A DNA stretch of 23,942 bases, taken from the NCBI GenBank assembly GCA_002394205.1, contig DGTC01000023.1:1-23942 (forward strand), written 5' to 3'. This document shows, one piece after another, positions 6,978 to 14,644 of the stretch. Position 1 is the first letter of the stretch; every line of letters starts with the position of its first letter. Position numbers and translations under genes: made by a program. The notes under the pieces are model-generated. The model searched no databases. It saw only the letters and a list, made by a program, of their open reading frames with translations, and was not told the DNA's origin. The stretch comes from Lachnospira sp. UBA4346 (GTDB taxonomy: Bacteria > Bacillota > Clostridia > Lachnospirales > Lachnospiraceae).

Positions 6978-6990
6978 TAGAAAATTGCAG

Positions 6991-7016
6991 GGGAGGTACA
7001 CAAAAAAGTACGTCCC
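6991..7016 (+). terminator. Stem-loop after the hydrolase gene
   Basis: GGGAGGTAC (6991-6999) pairs with GTACGTCCC (7008-7016) with one G-G mismatch and an A-rich loop; TTTAT follows. It is a probable partial terminator between the hydrolase and the reductase. Confidence 0.5.
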
Positions 7017-7045
7017 TTTATGAAATAATGAGGATGTGATTTTAT

Positions 7046-8038
7046 TTGAAGAATTTAAAATTAATATTAATGGCAGGAATACTCATATTCGGTCTTTCTG
7101 CTTGTGGAAAAACAAATGTAAATCAGGAATCTACACAGCAAGAAACATCGAGTGTTCAGGCAGAGGATAAGGTGGTTACAGAAAATGTGGAAGCTTCCGA
7201 AGATAAGGCAGAAGTAAAGGCAGGTGTATTTGATATGGAGAAGAAAATCGTGAGACTGAACAGCGGATATGATATGCCAATCGTAGGACTGGGAACCTAC
7301 GCACTATCTGACGAAGAATGTTATAACTCTGTTCTTGCACTTTTGGAAAATGGCGGCAGACTCATCGACACAGCGTATATGTATCACAATGAGGCGGCGG
7401 TAGGGCGCGCCGTTCGAGATTCGGGGATTCCGAGAGAAGAGATTTTTGTAACAACGAAAATCTATCCAACACAGTTTGATGACCCAAAGGCCGCAATCGA
7501 TTTGGCACTGAATACATTAGACATTGGATACATTGATTTAATGCTGCTCCATCATCCGGGAACAGGAGATGTAGCGGCATACAAGGTGATGGAACAGTAT
7601 GTTGCTGATGGTAAGATTAAGTCCATTGGTTTATCAAACTGGTATGTCAAAGAATTGGACGAATTTCTTCCACAAGTATCCATTACACCGGCAGTTGTGC
7701 AGAATGAGATACATCCATATTATCAGGAAACAGATGTAATCCCATATATCCAGGATTTGGGAATTGTGGTAGAAAGCTGGTATCCACTCGGAGGACGTGG
7801 GTATACGAAAGCGTTATTGACCAATGATACCATCGTGAAGATTGCAAGGGAACATGGTGTGTCAGCTGCACAGGTCATCCTGCGTTGGGATTTGCAAAAT
7901 GGTGTGATTGTGATGCCGGGCTCTTCTAATCCAGAGCATATCAAGGAAAATCTGGATGTATTTGGATTTGCATTGAGTGATGATGAGATGGAACAGATAA
8001 AGGCACTAAATCGTGACGAAAAGCATGACTGGTATTAA
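7046..8038 (+). CDS. Aldo/keto reductase with lipoprotein signal peptide
   Basis: A 330-aa protein. Residues 1-19 are a signal peptide with a lipobox LSAC (17-20), so C20 should be lipidated and the protein tethered outside the membrane. A low-complexity linker rich in Glu, Ser, Gln and Val (21-65) leads into a complete aldo/keto reductase barrel of the AKR3/5 type. The tetrad is intact: D108 and Y113 (IDTAYMYHNE), K138 (TTKIYP) and H169 (LLHHP). The NADPH-pocket region ends MPGSSNPEHIKENLD. The start is TTG 7046, with GAGG about 12 nt upstream; the upstream in-frame ATG is closed by a stop after three codons. An exported NADPH-type reductase is unusual, since nicotinamide cofactors are cytoplasmic. 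The lipobox is clear, so misplacement of the start is unlikely. Confidence 0.85.
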   Translation: MKNLKLILMAGILIFGLSACGKTNVNQESTQQETSSVQAEDKVVTENVEASEDKAEVKAGVFDMEKKIVRLNSGYDMPIVGLGTYALSDEECYNSVLALLENGGRLIDTAYMYHNEAAVGRAVRDSGIPREEIFVTTKIYPTQFDDPKAAIDLALNTLDIGYIDLMLLHHPGTGDVAAYKVMEQYVADGKIKSIGLSNWYVKELDEFLPQVSITPAVVQNEIHPYYQETDVIPYIQDLGIVVESWYPLGGRGYTKALLTNDTIVKIAREHGVSAAQVILRWDLQNGVIVMPGSSNPEHIKENLDVFGFALSDDEMEQIKALNRDEKHDWY

Positions 8039-8071
8039 CCCCCTTTTGTCTACAGATTGGAATTTGATGAG

Positions 8072-8114
8072 AAAAATATTTGCACTTGGCAGCAATACTA
8101 GTGCAAATATTTTT
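8072..8114. terminator. Bidirectional terminator, 15-bp perfect stem
   Basis: AAAAATATTTGCACT (8072-8086) pairs perfectly with AGTGCAAATATTTTT (8100-8114) around a 13-nt loop. A/T runs on both ends allow termination in either direction between the convergent reductase and TetR genes. It overlaps the TetR stop codon. Confidence 0.85.
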
Positions 8115-8685
8115 TTATCATTCGCTCTATTGCTTTATGAATATCATAATCAGAACAATTTAAAGCATATTCAAAAATAATGCCTTTTACAATGGAACAT
8201 AAATCACCAGACAATTCATGTGCATTTGCTAGAGAATCATAGTAACCATTTATTTTGGCAAGTTCAATTTCGGTCTGGACTCTGGCCATGATTGTTTCAT
8301 CGAGAAAATTACCATCCGATTCACTCATGTATGCAGCTAATGCTGTATTGGCAGGTGTGTAGAAGACTTTCATAAAATCTCTTCCAAAAGAAAGATACTT
8401 ATCTACAAGAATTGTGTATAATTCAATGATTCTTCCTGCCAGATCGGAAGCAGGCGAAGTCAGTTCGATTTCTTTGAAGGATGATACCATAATAAAAGAT
8501 AGAAGGAGATCGTCCTTGTTTTTAAAATAGTAATAGAAGGTACCGGTGCCAATGCCCGCAGCTTTGCAAACGCTGCGAACATTAACGGCATCGATGCCTT
8601 CTTTTTTTATTAAAGCTATGGTTGCATCAACTATCTTATCTTTATTTTCCTGTTGTCTATTCTGTAATTTAATCTGATCTTTCAT
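8098..8685 (-). CDS. TetR-family transcriptional regulator
   Basis: A 195-aa regulator with an N-terminal TetR helix-turn-helix (DAVNVRSVCKAAGIGTGTFY, about residues 32-51, then YYFKNKDDLL) and a helical ligand/dimer domain. ATG 8685 has GGAG upstream on the minus strand (TTGGAGCGTTTAAAATG). It is divergent from the FrnE-like oxidoreductase operon, and two identical palindromes in the shared control region are its likely operators, so it probably represses both itself and that operon. The predicted promoter of this gene is TTGATT-17-TAAAAT on the minus strand (complements at 8743-8748 and 8720-8725). The inducer is not known; the neighbours point to thiol or electrophile stress. Confidence 0.9.
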   Translation of the reverse strand: MKDQIKLQNRQQENKDKIVDATIALIKKEGIDAVNVRSVCKAAGIGTGTFYYYFKNKDDLLLSFIMVSSFKEIELTSPASDLAGRIIELYTILVDKYLSFGRDFMKVFYTPANTALAAYMSESDGNFLDETIMARVQTEIELAKINGYYDSLANAHELSGDLCSIVKGIIFEYALNCSDYDIHKAIERMIKKYLH

Positions 8686-8756
8686 TTTAAACGCTCCAAT
8701 TTATGTATCTTGTATCTCTATTTTAATATGAAAATGGGAATAAATCAAGAATAAAA

Positions 8757-8770
8757 TAGAACGTGTTCTA
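8757..8770. promoter_or_regulatory. Putative TetR operator 1
   Basis: TAGAACGTGTTCTA, a 14-bp inverted repeat, lies between the -35 of the TetR gene and the -35 of the rightward operon, so one bound dimer could affect both promoters. Confidence 0.75.
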
Positions 8771-8777
8771 AAAAGTC

Positions 8778-8806
8778 TTGACAGTGAGGGAATAAGGTGC
8801 TATAAA
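8778..8806 (+). promoter_or_regulatory. Strong sigma-A promoter of the oxidoreductase operon
   Basis: TTGACA (8778-8783), a 17-bp spacer and TATAAA (8801-8806) make a near-consensus promoter. Transcription would start near 8813, inside operator 2, so the operon would be highly expressed unless repressed. Confidence 0.85.
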
Positions 8807-8811
8807 ATAAA

Positions 8812-8825
8812 TAGAACGTGTTCTA
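8812..8825. promoter_or_regulatory. Putative TetR operator 2
   Basis: A second exact copy of TAGAACGTGTTCTA, 55 bp from operator 1 centre to centre. It extends to a 16-bp palindrome (8811-8826) and covers the predicted start site. Confidence 0.75.
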
Positions 8826-8861
8826 TAAAATAATTGCTGTAAAAGCGGAAAGGATATTAAG

Positions 8862-9557
8862 ATGAAGATTACATATTGGTCAGATTATGCCTGCCCATAC
8901 TGCTATATTGGAGAAACAAGATTGGAGAAGGCATTAGAAGAATTGGGAATGAAGGAAGAAGTTACATTAGAAATGAAGAGCTTCGAGCTTGATCCGGGTA
9001 CGTCCAGAGAATACACCGGAGCAACGGTTGACCGTTTTGCTAAGAAATATGGATTGAGTAAAGACGGTGCTGCAAATCAGATGGAACATATCTCAAGTCT
9101 TGGAAGAGCAGAAGGCATTGATTTTCGATATGCAGATACGAGATACACGAATACAATGGATGCTCACAGACTCACAAAATATGTGCAGTCACTTGGAAAT
9201 AAGGTATTAACGGAGCAGGTAATTCATGATTTGTTTGATGCATATTTTACAAAGAATCAGGAGCTGACAGATCGAGAAGTGTTAATTCACATTGGCGTGA
9301 AGGCAGGACTGAGAGCAGGCGAAGTGGAAGCATTACTGGATAGCGATTTCTTTGCAGCAGATGTTCGCAAGGATGAGATGGAAGCACAGAGATACGGTAT
9401 TCATGGAGTTCCATTTTTTATCATCAATGATACATACAGTCTGAGCGGAGCACAGCCGGAGGAACTGTTTGTGAAGGCTCTGCAGAGAGCGGTAGCAGAT
9501 GGATTAACAGATATATCAATGCAGGGAGCAAGCTGTGGAATTAACGGATGTAACTAA
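8862..9557 (+). CDS. DsbA-family oxidoreductase, FrnE-like
   Basis: A 231-aa cytoplasmic thioredoxin-fold protein with the CPYC active site (C11, C14; SDYACPYCYIG), the FrnE-type helical insertion, and the cis-proline loop HGVPFF (P184). The C-terminus has an extra cysteine pair (C225, C230; ASCGINGC), as in some FrnE proteins, where extra cysteines may exchange disulfides with the active site. Such proteins act as disulfide isomerases or oxidoreductases in oxidative or thiol stress. There is no signal peptide. ATG 8862 has AAAGGA upstream with good spacing. It is the first gene downstream of a strong promoter bracketed by two putative TetR operators, and is followed 11 nt later by the metallo-hydrolase gene. 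Confidence 0.88.
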   Translation: MKITYWSDYACPYCYIGETRLEKALEELGMKEEVTLEMKSFELDPGTSREYTGATVDRFAKKYGLSKDGAANQMEHISSLGRAEGIDFRYADTRYTNTMDAHRLTKYVQSLGNKVLTEQVIHDLFDAYFTKNQELTDREVLIHIGVKAGLRAGEVEALLDSDFFAADVRKDEMEAQRYGIHGVPFFIINDTYSLSGAQPEELFVKALQRAVADGLTDISMQGASCGINGCN

Positions 9558-9568
9558 GGTGAAGACGT

Positions 9569-10216
9569 ATGGTAAAAGCATTAAAGGTAAGAGATTTTTT
9601 TGATACCTATACGTGGTGTTACTTTTATATTGATGAAGAAACTAAGCACGGTTTCCTTATAGATCCGGGTGCAGAGGCAGACAAAATTCTTGCAATGATT
9701 GAAGAAAATGGCTGGGTGATTGAAAAGATTCTTCTGACGCATGGACATTTTGATCACACAGAAGCAGTAGAGGTTATCCGTAGGGAAAGAAACATTCCAT
9801 ATTATATCCATAAAGAAGGACAAAAATATCTGGAAAGCAGTCATTATAATCTTTCAAGATATTGTAAGAGAAATATTGTATTAAAAAATGCGTTACTATT
9901 GGATAATAATGATATTATCAGTTTAGATGTAAATCCAGATATAAAATTGGAGATTATCCATACACCCGGACATACAGAGGATTCGGTGATTTATTATTCT
10001 AAGAGAGATTCTTTTGCATTTGTGGGAGATACGATATTTTTAGGAAGTATTGGCAGCACACAGTATCCCGGTGGTGATAGTAAGCAGTTACAGGATAGCA
10101 TTTTGAATCGAATTTTTAAATTACCGAATGATACCGTGCTGTATCCGGGACACTCGGATAGCACTACAATAGGCATAGAGAAAGCAAGATATGGATTGGA
10201 GGACAGCAATGAATAG
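9569..10216 (+). CDS. Metallo-beta-lactamase-fold hydrolase, glyoxalase II-like
   Basis: A 215-aa soluble hydrolase. The metal-binding signature THGHFDH (57-63; H58, H60, D62, H63), H135 (HTPGHTED), D154 (VGDTIF) and H195 (YPGHSD) are all present and should bind two metals. The fold and the PGH spacing match the small glyoxalase II-like/hydroxyacylglutathione hydrolase group; no rhodanese or flavodoxin domain is fused. Likely substrates are thioesters or related adducts of electrophiles. The gene follows FrnE by 11 nt with AAGGTGAAG as ribosome binding site, and its last codons overlap the start of the Old Yellow Enzyme gene, so all three form one operon. Confidence 0.87.
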   Translation: MVKALKVRDFFDTYTWCYFYIDEETKHGFLIDPGAEADKILAMIEENGWVIEKILLTHGHFDHTEAVEVIRRERNIPYYIHKEGQKYLESSHYNLSRYCKRNIVLKNALLLDNNDIISLDVNPDIKLEIIHTPGHTEDSVIYYSKRDSFAFVGDTIFLGSIGSTQYPGGDSKQLQDSILNRIFKLPNDTVLYPGHSDSTTIGIEKARYGLEDSNE

Positions 10217-11195
10217 GTTAAAAGATACTATGAAAATAGGAAATGTAGAAGTAAATGGTCGTATTATCATGCCACCTATGGGAACGTATAAATGTGATGC
10301 GGATGGATTTGTTACGGATGAAGTCATTGAATACTATAAAAAGAGAGCAAAAAATCCTCATATTGGACTCATTATCACAGAACACACATACATTGCTCAG
10401 AGAGGAAAAGCAAAAGCAAACCAGATGTCAATCGCAGATGACAGTAAGATTCCGGGCTTAAAAAAGCTGGTTGCTGCCATTCATGAAGAAGATACAAAAG
10501 TATTTGCACAGCTAAATTTTGGAGGAAGTGCATCCCCAAGAGAGGTAACTGGTAGCGAACCACTTGCTCCAAGTGCAGTGATTCTTCCAACGACTCCACT
10601 TATGGGAGATAATATTCCACCAAAGGAAATGGAAAAAGAAGAGATTGCTGAGGTTGTTCAAAAATTTGTAGAGGCTGCCAGACGGGCAAAGAAGATTGGA
10701 TACGATGGAATTGAAATTCATTCTGCTCATGCCTATCTTTTAAATCAGTTTTATTCATCACTGACAAATAAAAGAATCGATGAATATGGCGGAAATCTTG
10801 AGAATCGTCTGCGCATCCATAAAGAAGTGCTTCGGGCAGTTCGTGCAGAAGTGGGACCAGATTACCCAATTTCTGTAAGATTAGGTGGATATGATGAAAT
10901 GGAAGGTGGAAATACTCTGGCGGATGCCGTAGCGGCAGCTAAAATTCTTGCTAGTGAAGGAATAGAACTTTTAAGCCTTACAGGTGGAATGTGCCGTTAT
11001 ATTCGTAAAGGACACAATGAACCGGGATATTTTTCAGATATGTCAGAAGCCATCAGAAAAACTGTAGATGTGCCAGTTCTTCTCACAGGTGGTGTTAAAA
11101 CATTAGAGGATGCCCAGAAACTGATAGATGAAGATGTTGCAGATTTTATTGGAGTTGGAAGGCCATTATTAGCGAATGCAGATTGGATGATGTAG
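10209..11195 (+). CDS. Old Yellow Enzyme family NADH:flavin oxidoreductase (single-domain)
   Basis: A 328-aa FMN-dependent TIM barrel. Visible marks are MPPMGTYKCDADG (21-33), the substrate-binding histidine pair HSAHAYLLNQF (H171, H174), NKRIDEYGGNLENRLR (187-202) and the FMN phosphate loop LLTGGV...FIGVGRP. It lacks the C-terminal iron-sulfur/dinucleotide domains of 2,4-dienoyl-CoA reductases, and it stops soon after the GRP motif, slightly earlier than usual. OYEs reduce activated C=C bonds of enals, enones and similar electrophiles. ATG 10209 is chosen because GGAGG lies at 10198-10202; an in-frame ATG 10191 has none. The gene overlaps the metallo-hydrolase by 8 nt. With FrnE and TetR it suggests an inducible electrophile-detoxification operon. 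Confidence 0.9.
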   Translation: MNRLKDTMKIGNVEVNGRIIMPPMGTYKCDADGFVTDEVIEYYKKRAKNPHIGLIITEHTYIAQRGKAKANQMSIADDSKIPGLKKLVAAIHEEDTKVFAQLNFGGSASPREVTGSEPLAPSAVILPTTPLMGDNIPPKEMEKEEIAEVVQKFVEAARRAKKIGYDGIEIHSAHAYLLNQFYSSLTNKRIDEYGGNLENRLRIHKEVLRAVRAEVGPDYPISVRLGGYDEMEGGNTLADAVAAAKILASEGIELLSLTGGMCRYIRKGHNEPGYFSDMSEAIRKTVDVPVLLTGGVKTLEDAQKLIDEDVADFIGVGRPLLANADWMM

Positions 11196-11214
11196 CCTAT
11201 ATTACAAATTTTTG

Positions 11215-11246
11215 GGGAGATTACAGGTGTAGTAATCTCCCTTTTT
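11215..11246 (+). terminator. Rho-independent terminator of the oxidoreductase operon
   Basis: GGGAGATTAC (11215-11224) pairs perfectly with GTAATCTCCC (11232-11241) around a 7-nt loop, followed by TTTTT (11242-11246), 20 nt after the Old Yellow Enzyme stop. Confidence 0.92.
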
Positions 11247-11574
11247 GCATAAAATGAATGATAAAGGACAGAACTTGTTATAAAAATACAGCAATACGCA
11301 AAATATTACGAAATAGAGATGTGACTTCATCGTTACTTTGGAGATTCAGTGATGAATGGCAGTCAGACTTATGAACTCGACGGACCGCAAATGTTATCAC
11401 CATTCAGTGGCATTGCCACCCATTTGCTAACCGAAATCCAATTTTCTAGGTTGTTTCATCTTTAACTAGGTTTTCATAGAATCAACGCAAGGCTAGCGTT
11501 TCAGCGGCTTTGCATGACATAAGTTAATGTTCGATTCCCGCAGGGAACCGTTTTTTGTATAGTTCATATAACAG
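11247..11574. other. Gene-free region, possible structured RNA or element remnant
   Basis: No gene of normal size fits here. The stretch is less AT-rich than other spacers, contains several small inverted repeats (GTGGC-ATT-GCCAC at 11407-11419; GCAAGGC with GCTTTGC at 11487-11514), a near-repeat CTAGGTT/TTTCAT, and ends in a terminator on the + strand. One 37-codon frame (ATG 11352 to TAA) lacks a ribosome binding site. It could encode a small + strand RNA or be the relic of a mobile element; I recognise neither. Confidence 0.4.
11532..11556 (+). terminator. Terminator closing the gene-free region
   Basis: CGATTCCC (11532-11539), loop GCA, then GGGAACCG (11543-11550) form an 8-bp stem with one A-C mismatch, followed by six T residues. 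No + strand protein gene precedes it within 330 nt, which implies a non-coding transcript or readthrough control before the leftward AraC gene. Confidence 0.75.
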
Positions 11575-12807
11575 TTACGACTCAAACTGCTTTCGATAAA
11601 CCAAAGGCGTCATTGCATATTCTTTTTTAAATACCTTGGTAAAGTAGTTGCTGTCAGATATGCCTACGGCTGTACTAATATCCTGAATGGATAATGCAGA
11701 GCCGGTAAGCAGGGCAGCAGCTTTTTTCATGCGGAATTTTCTCAAATATTCGATAGGAGTCTCACCGACTTCATTATGAAATCTCGTTATCATATACGTT
11801 TTTGAGACGTTTAGTTCCATTGCAAGATCCGATAAATCAAATTCCCGATGATATTCATGTGTAAAATAATATATCATACTTTGTACGAGTGCACTGTACT
11901 GCGCATTTCTGCATTGAATAATTTCGTTACAAAATGCACGAATAAGATCGTCTTGTGCGTTTTTGATTTCGTCTACGCTTCGGGCGTTTGCAACTTTCTT
12001 GGTATTTTCCCGTACCAGTGTATCAATCAGAAACGGTGGAAGATTCGTTTGCATGGCGGCAATACGAACCATGGTACGGGTGTTTGCAGCAGCAAGTCGT
12101 TCCACTTCCAGAATGGTTCCAATCTTTTTTAACTGCTTGGTATCTGCCTGAATTTTCTTTAAATTCATAATCGCAGAGCGTGCATTTCCAACCTGAATAT
12201 CCAGCATAAATTGTTTCTCATAAGAGTATCGTTTGTTTACAAGAATGTGATGCATACGTGATACCATATCAATTTGCCCGTTTTTATGGAATCTTGATAA
12301 ATCCAGTTCATCATCATCATCAAAAAGAATCGTATCGCTGCCAATTTTTCGCAACATACCAAAAGAACAACGAAGGCTGTTTTCTAAGGATTCGATAAAG
12401 TGGAGGATGTCGGATTCTTTCCATATCGGGTTGGAATTATAATATGAAAAAAATGCAAAAATACTAATGTCTTCAATACCATGTTTGTTAAAAATGAGTT
12501 TGGCATCATGCGTTGACAGACTTACGGTACAAAATGGACCGATTAAAACAGGCTGATTTTCGATATAGAGAATTAAATAGTGGATATTAAAATTGTCAGT
12601 TAGTAAAAGACTCTCCTTTGGATATCGAATCATTAATTCTTCGAGAGATTTTTTCTGAACCAGACGTTGTGTCTTGTGAAACACATAGTGGCTGATAAAA
12701 TCGTCGAATTCTTCGGAAGAAGACAGTAAGCTAATATTTATACGAAAGTAGTTTTTGATAAATTGAAATGTTGTATGTACATGGTCAGATAACGTATTTT
12801 GCATCAT
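11575..12807 (-). CDS. AraC-family regulator, large N-terminal domain
   Basis: A 410-aa regulator. The last ~100 residues are an AraC/XylS double helix-turn-helix: FDLSDLAMELNVSKTYMITR, then the second motif LSIQDISTAVGISDSNYFTK and the closing FKKEYAMTPLVYRKQF. The ~300-residue N-terminal part has no cupin or receiver domain I can recognise and is probably a sensory/dimer domain of the type seen in long Firmicutes AraC proteins; an acidic FDDDDELD run lies near the middle. No membrane segment is seen. AAGGAGG lies just upstream of two adjacent ATG codons (12807 and 12804), either of which could start. It is divergent from the GPH symporter and GH2 genes and probably controls them. Confidence 0.87.
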   Translation of the reverse strand: MMQNTLSDHVHTTFQFIKNYFRINISLLSSSEEFDDFISHYVFHKTQRLVQKKSLEELMIRYPKESLLLTDNFNIHYLILYIENQPVLIGPFCTVSLSTHDAKLIFNKHGIEDISIFAFFSYYNSNPIWKESDILHFIESLENSLRCSFGMLRKIGSDTILFDDDDELDLSRFHKNGQIDMVSRMHHILVNKRYSYEKQFMLDIQVGNARSAIMNLKKIQADTKQLKKIGTILEVERLAAANTRTMVRIAAMQTNLPPFLIDTLVRENTKKVANARSVDEIKNAQDDLIRAFCNEIIQCRNAQYSALVQSMIYYFTHEYHREFDLSDLAMELNVSKTYMITRFHNEVGETPIEYLRKFRMKKAAALLTGSALSIQDISTAVGISDSNYFTKVFKKEYAMTPLVYRKQFES

Positions 12808-12845
12808 AAAAACCTCCTTAATATATAAATATAATACTATTTTTT

Positions 12846-12857
12846 GAAATATATTTC
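12846..12857. promoter_or_regulatory. AT-rich palindrome in the AraC/GPH divergent region
   Basis: GAAATATATTTC is a perfect 12-bp palindrome 39 nt from the AraC start. The 12808-12983 spacer is very AT-rich and must hold promoters for both directions, but no clear -35/-10 pair stands out, as is common for AraC-activated promoters. Confidence 0.3.
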
Positions 12858-12983
12858 TATATTTTTCTGTGAGATTTTGATATTCTTATGTCATCAAATC
12901 AATAGGTATTTTGGTAAGGGAGAGATTGGTGTGAAAGACCGGTGTTGCATCAGATTGTCGACCAAACACAGGAGGTAGGTACA

Positions 12984-14492
12984 ATGGAAACAAATAAATC
13001 GTATCAAAAATACGTCAGAGAAGGTGGAATCCATTTTGTTCCAGTATGGAGAATTTTAGGATTCAGTGGAGCAAATCTTGCAGGAAATCTTTATTTGGGC
13101 ATTACGATGATTATGTCCTTTTATTTAAATGGTTATGTTGGAATGGCAGTTGTGCTGGCATCTAGTTTGTCAACAATTTTAAGATTGTGGGATGGAATTA
13201 CAGATCCAATTATCGGATTTGTTGTAGACCGTACAGGCAATCGTTTTGGTAAAACGAGATTTTGTTTGGTACTTGGTGGTGTTATTTTATTCATCAATAG
13301 TTTCTTAATGTTTAATGTAACGGATCGTTTGCCGGAAGGCGGAATTATACGTCCGACATTCTTTATCGTATTCTCGCTGTTATTTTATGTTGGATATACA
13401 TTCTTAAATATTAGTATGCATGTAGGAAATGTATGTTTAACCAATGATCCGGCACAGCGACCAATTTTAAGTATTATCGGAACAACATTGGTTCGTATTA
13501 TGCGTGCCGCAATGCAGATGGTGGTAGCATCACTTGCAGTAAAGTACGGTTCTATGATGAGTGCACAGTTATTCCATGAATATTGGCTGATTGTAGCAGT
13601 ATCAGCAACAATTTGTATTGTGATTGCATATATTTCAATTGCACCAAAGGATATTCCATATTTTAATGAGACAAAATCACAGAAAACTGGAGATAAGGCA
13701 AAACTTTCGGATTATTTAACAATTCTTAAGTCAAATCGTCCGCTTCGAATGATGATTGTAGCAAATACAACAGATAAACTTGCCGTTACTTGCAAGACAA
13801 GTGCGATTACATTAATCTTATACGGCATTGTTGCAGGAAATTATAAGTTGTCAGGTGGTTGGACGATGTATACAACCGTTATTGGCCTTATTATGATGAT
13901 TGTTGGTGTTGGTGCCATTGGACGTAAATTCGGACTTCGTAGAGCAATGCAGATCGGAAGTGCAGGAGCAATTGTATTTGATGCGATTGCAGTATTGCTT
14001 TGGTTATTTGGTGATCCAAAAACATTAAATTTACCGGGATATGTAAACGGTTATGGAGAAGCATTTACAGGATTTACGGTATTTACCGTGCTTATTTTCT
14101 TAGCTTCTGTTTTAGGAAATGGATTTGCAATGATTAGTAGTTCCTCTGTATTACCAATGATTGCCGATGTCAATGATTATGAAGCCAGTGTAAGCGGTAA
14201 ATTTGTTCCGGGTATGGTAGGAACAGTATTTAGTTTCATTGATAAATTAATTTCTGCATTTGGTCCAACCGTTGTTGGTATTGGATTTGCAATTATTGGA
14301 TTTGGGGATAAATTCCCAGATTTAAATACACCATATAGCTTCACATTGCTGATTTTTGCATTGGTATTCTACTATGGCTTTGCCATTCTTGGAAATGTAT
14401 GCAATTTGATTGCAATGAAGTTCTATGACTTGACACCGGAAAAGATGAAAGAAGTTGAAAAAACAGTTGCCAATATGCGTGAAGCAGAATAA
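12984..14492 (+). CDS. GPH-family sugar:cation symporter (MFS fold)
   Basis: A 502-aa integral membrane protein with about 12 hydrophobic helices. The GPH/MelB signature is clear: RLWDGITDPIIGFVVDRTGN (67-86) with D70 and D74 at the positions of the MelB cation-site acids, and the basic loop RFGKTRF that follows. A second diagnostic loop, VLPMIADVNDYEASVSGK, lies late in the protein. The GPH family imports glycosides, pentosides and hexuronides by Na+ or H+ symport; E. coli UidB, which carries glucuronides, belongs here. ATG 12984 has GGAGG at 12971-12975; a TTG 42 nt upstream is not supported. It is followed by a GH2 glycosidase gene, so a glycoside cut by that enzyme is the likely cargo. 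Confidence 0.9.
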   Translation: METNKSYQKYVREGGIHFVPVWRILGFSGANLAGNLYLGITMIMSFYLNGYVGMAVVLASSLSTILRLWDGITDPIIGFVVDRTGNRFGKTRFCLVLGGVILFINSFLMFNVTDRLPEGGIIRPTFFIVFSLLFYVGYTFLNISMHVGNVCLTNDPAQRPILSIIGTTLVRIMRAAMQMVVASLAVKYGSMMSAQLFHEYWLIVAVSATICIVIAYISIAPKDIPYFNETKSQKTGDKAKLSDYLTILKSNRPLRMMIVANTTDKLAVTCKTSAITLILYGIVAGNYKLSGGWTMYTTVIGLIMMIVGVGAIGRKFGLRRAMQIGSAGAIVFDAIAVLLWLFGDPKTLNLPGYVNGYGEAFTGFTVFTVLIFLASVLGNGFAMISSSSVLPMIADVNDYEASVSGKFVPGMVGTVFSFIDKLISAFGPTVVGIGFAIIGFGDKFPDLNTPYSFTLLIFALVFYYGFAILGNVCNLIAMKFYDLTPEKMKEVEKTVANMREAE

Positions 14493-14526
14493 GCAATGCG
14501 TCAAGGCAGATACATATGAAGTATAT

Positions 14527-14552
14527 ATGAGGGACACGAAAATATCCCTCAT
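14527..14552 (+). terminator. Stem-loop between GPH and GH2 genes
   Basis: ATGAGGGA (14527-14534) pairs with TCCCTCAT (14545-14552). Only a short T-run follows, so partial termination or mRNA processing between transporter and glycosidase is likely rather than a full stop. Confidence 0.5.
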
Positions 14553-14644
14553 CGTTTATATAAGGTTTTCGATATATGTATAGATTAGATAACATTTTAA
14601 CAGGTAGCAATGTAGTAATTTGGAAAGGATAATATTTCGTAGAA

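Noticed and set aside
10191..10211. Start of the Old Yellow Enzyme at ATG 10191
   Set aside because: The GGAGG at 10198-10202 lies inside it and fits ATG 10209; the extra six residues do not match the family N-terminus.
11352..11465. A 37-codon gene on the + strand
   Set aside because: No ribosome binding site, no recognisable protein, and it lies inside a region that looks structured and non-coding.
11529..11550. tRNA 3' end or tRNA gene suggested by GTTCGATTCCCGC
   Set aside because: The 5' half of the T-stem (a GCGGG-like strand) is missing and no D or anticodon arm fits upstream; the bases are fully used by the terminator stem.
11536..11556. T-box leader because of GGGAACCG before T-run
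   Set aside because: The T-box core AGGGTGGNACCGCG is not matched, and no + strand biosynthetic or tRNA-ligase gene follows.
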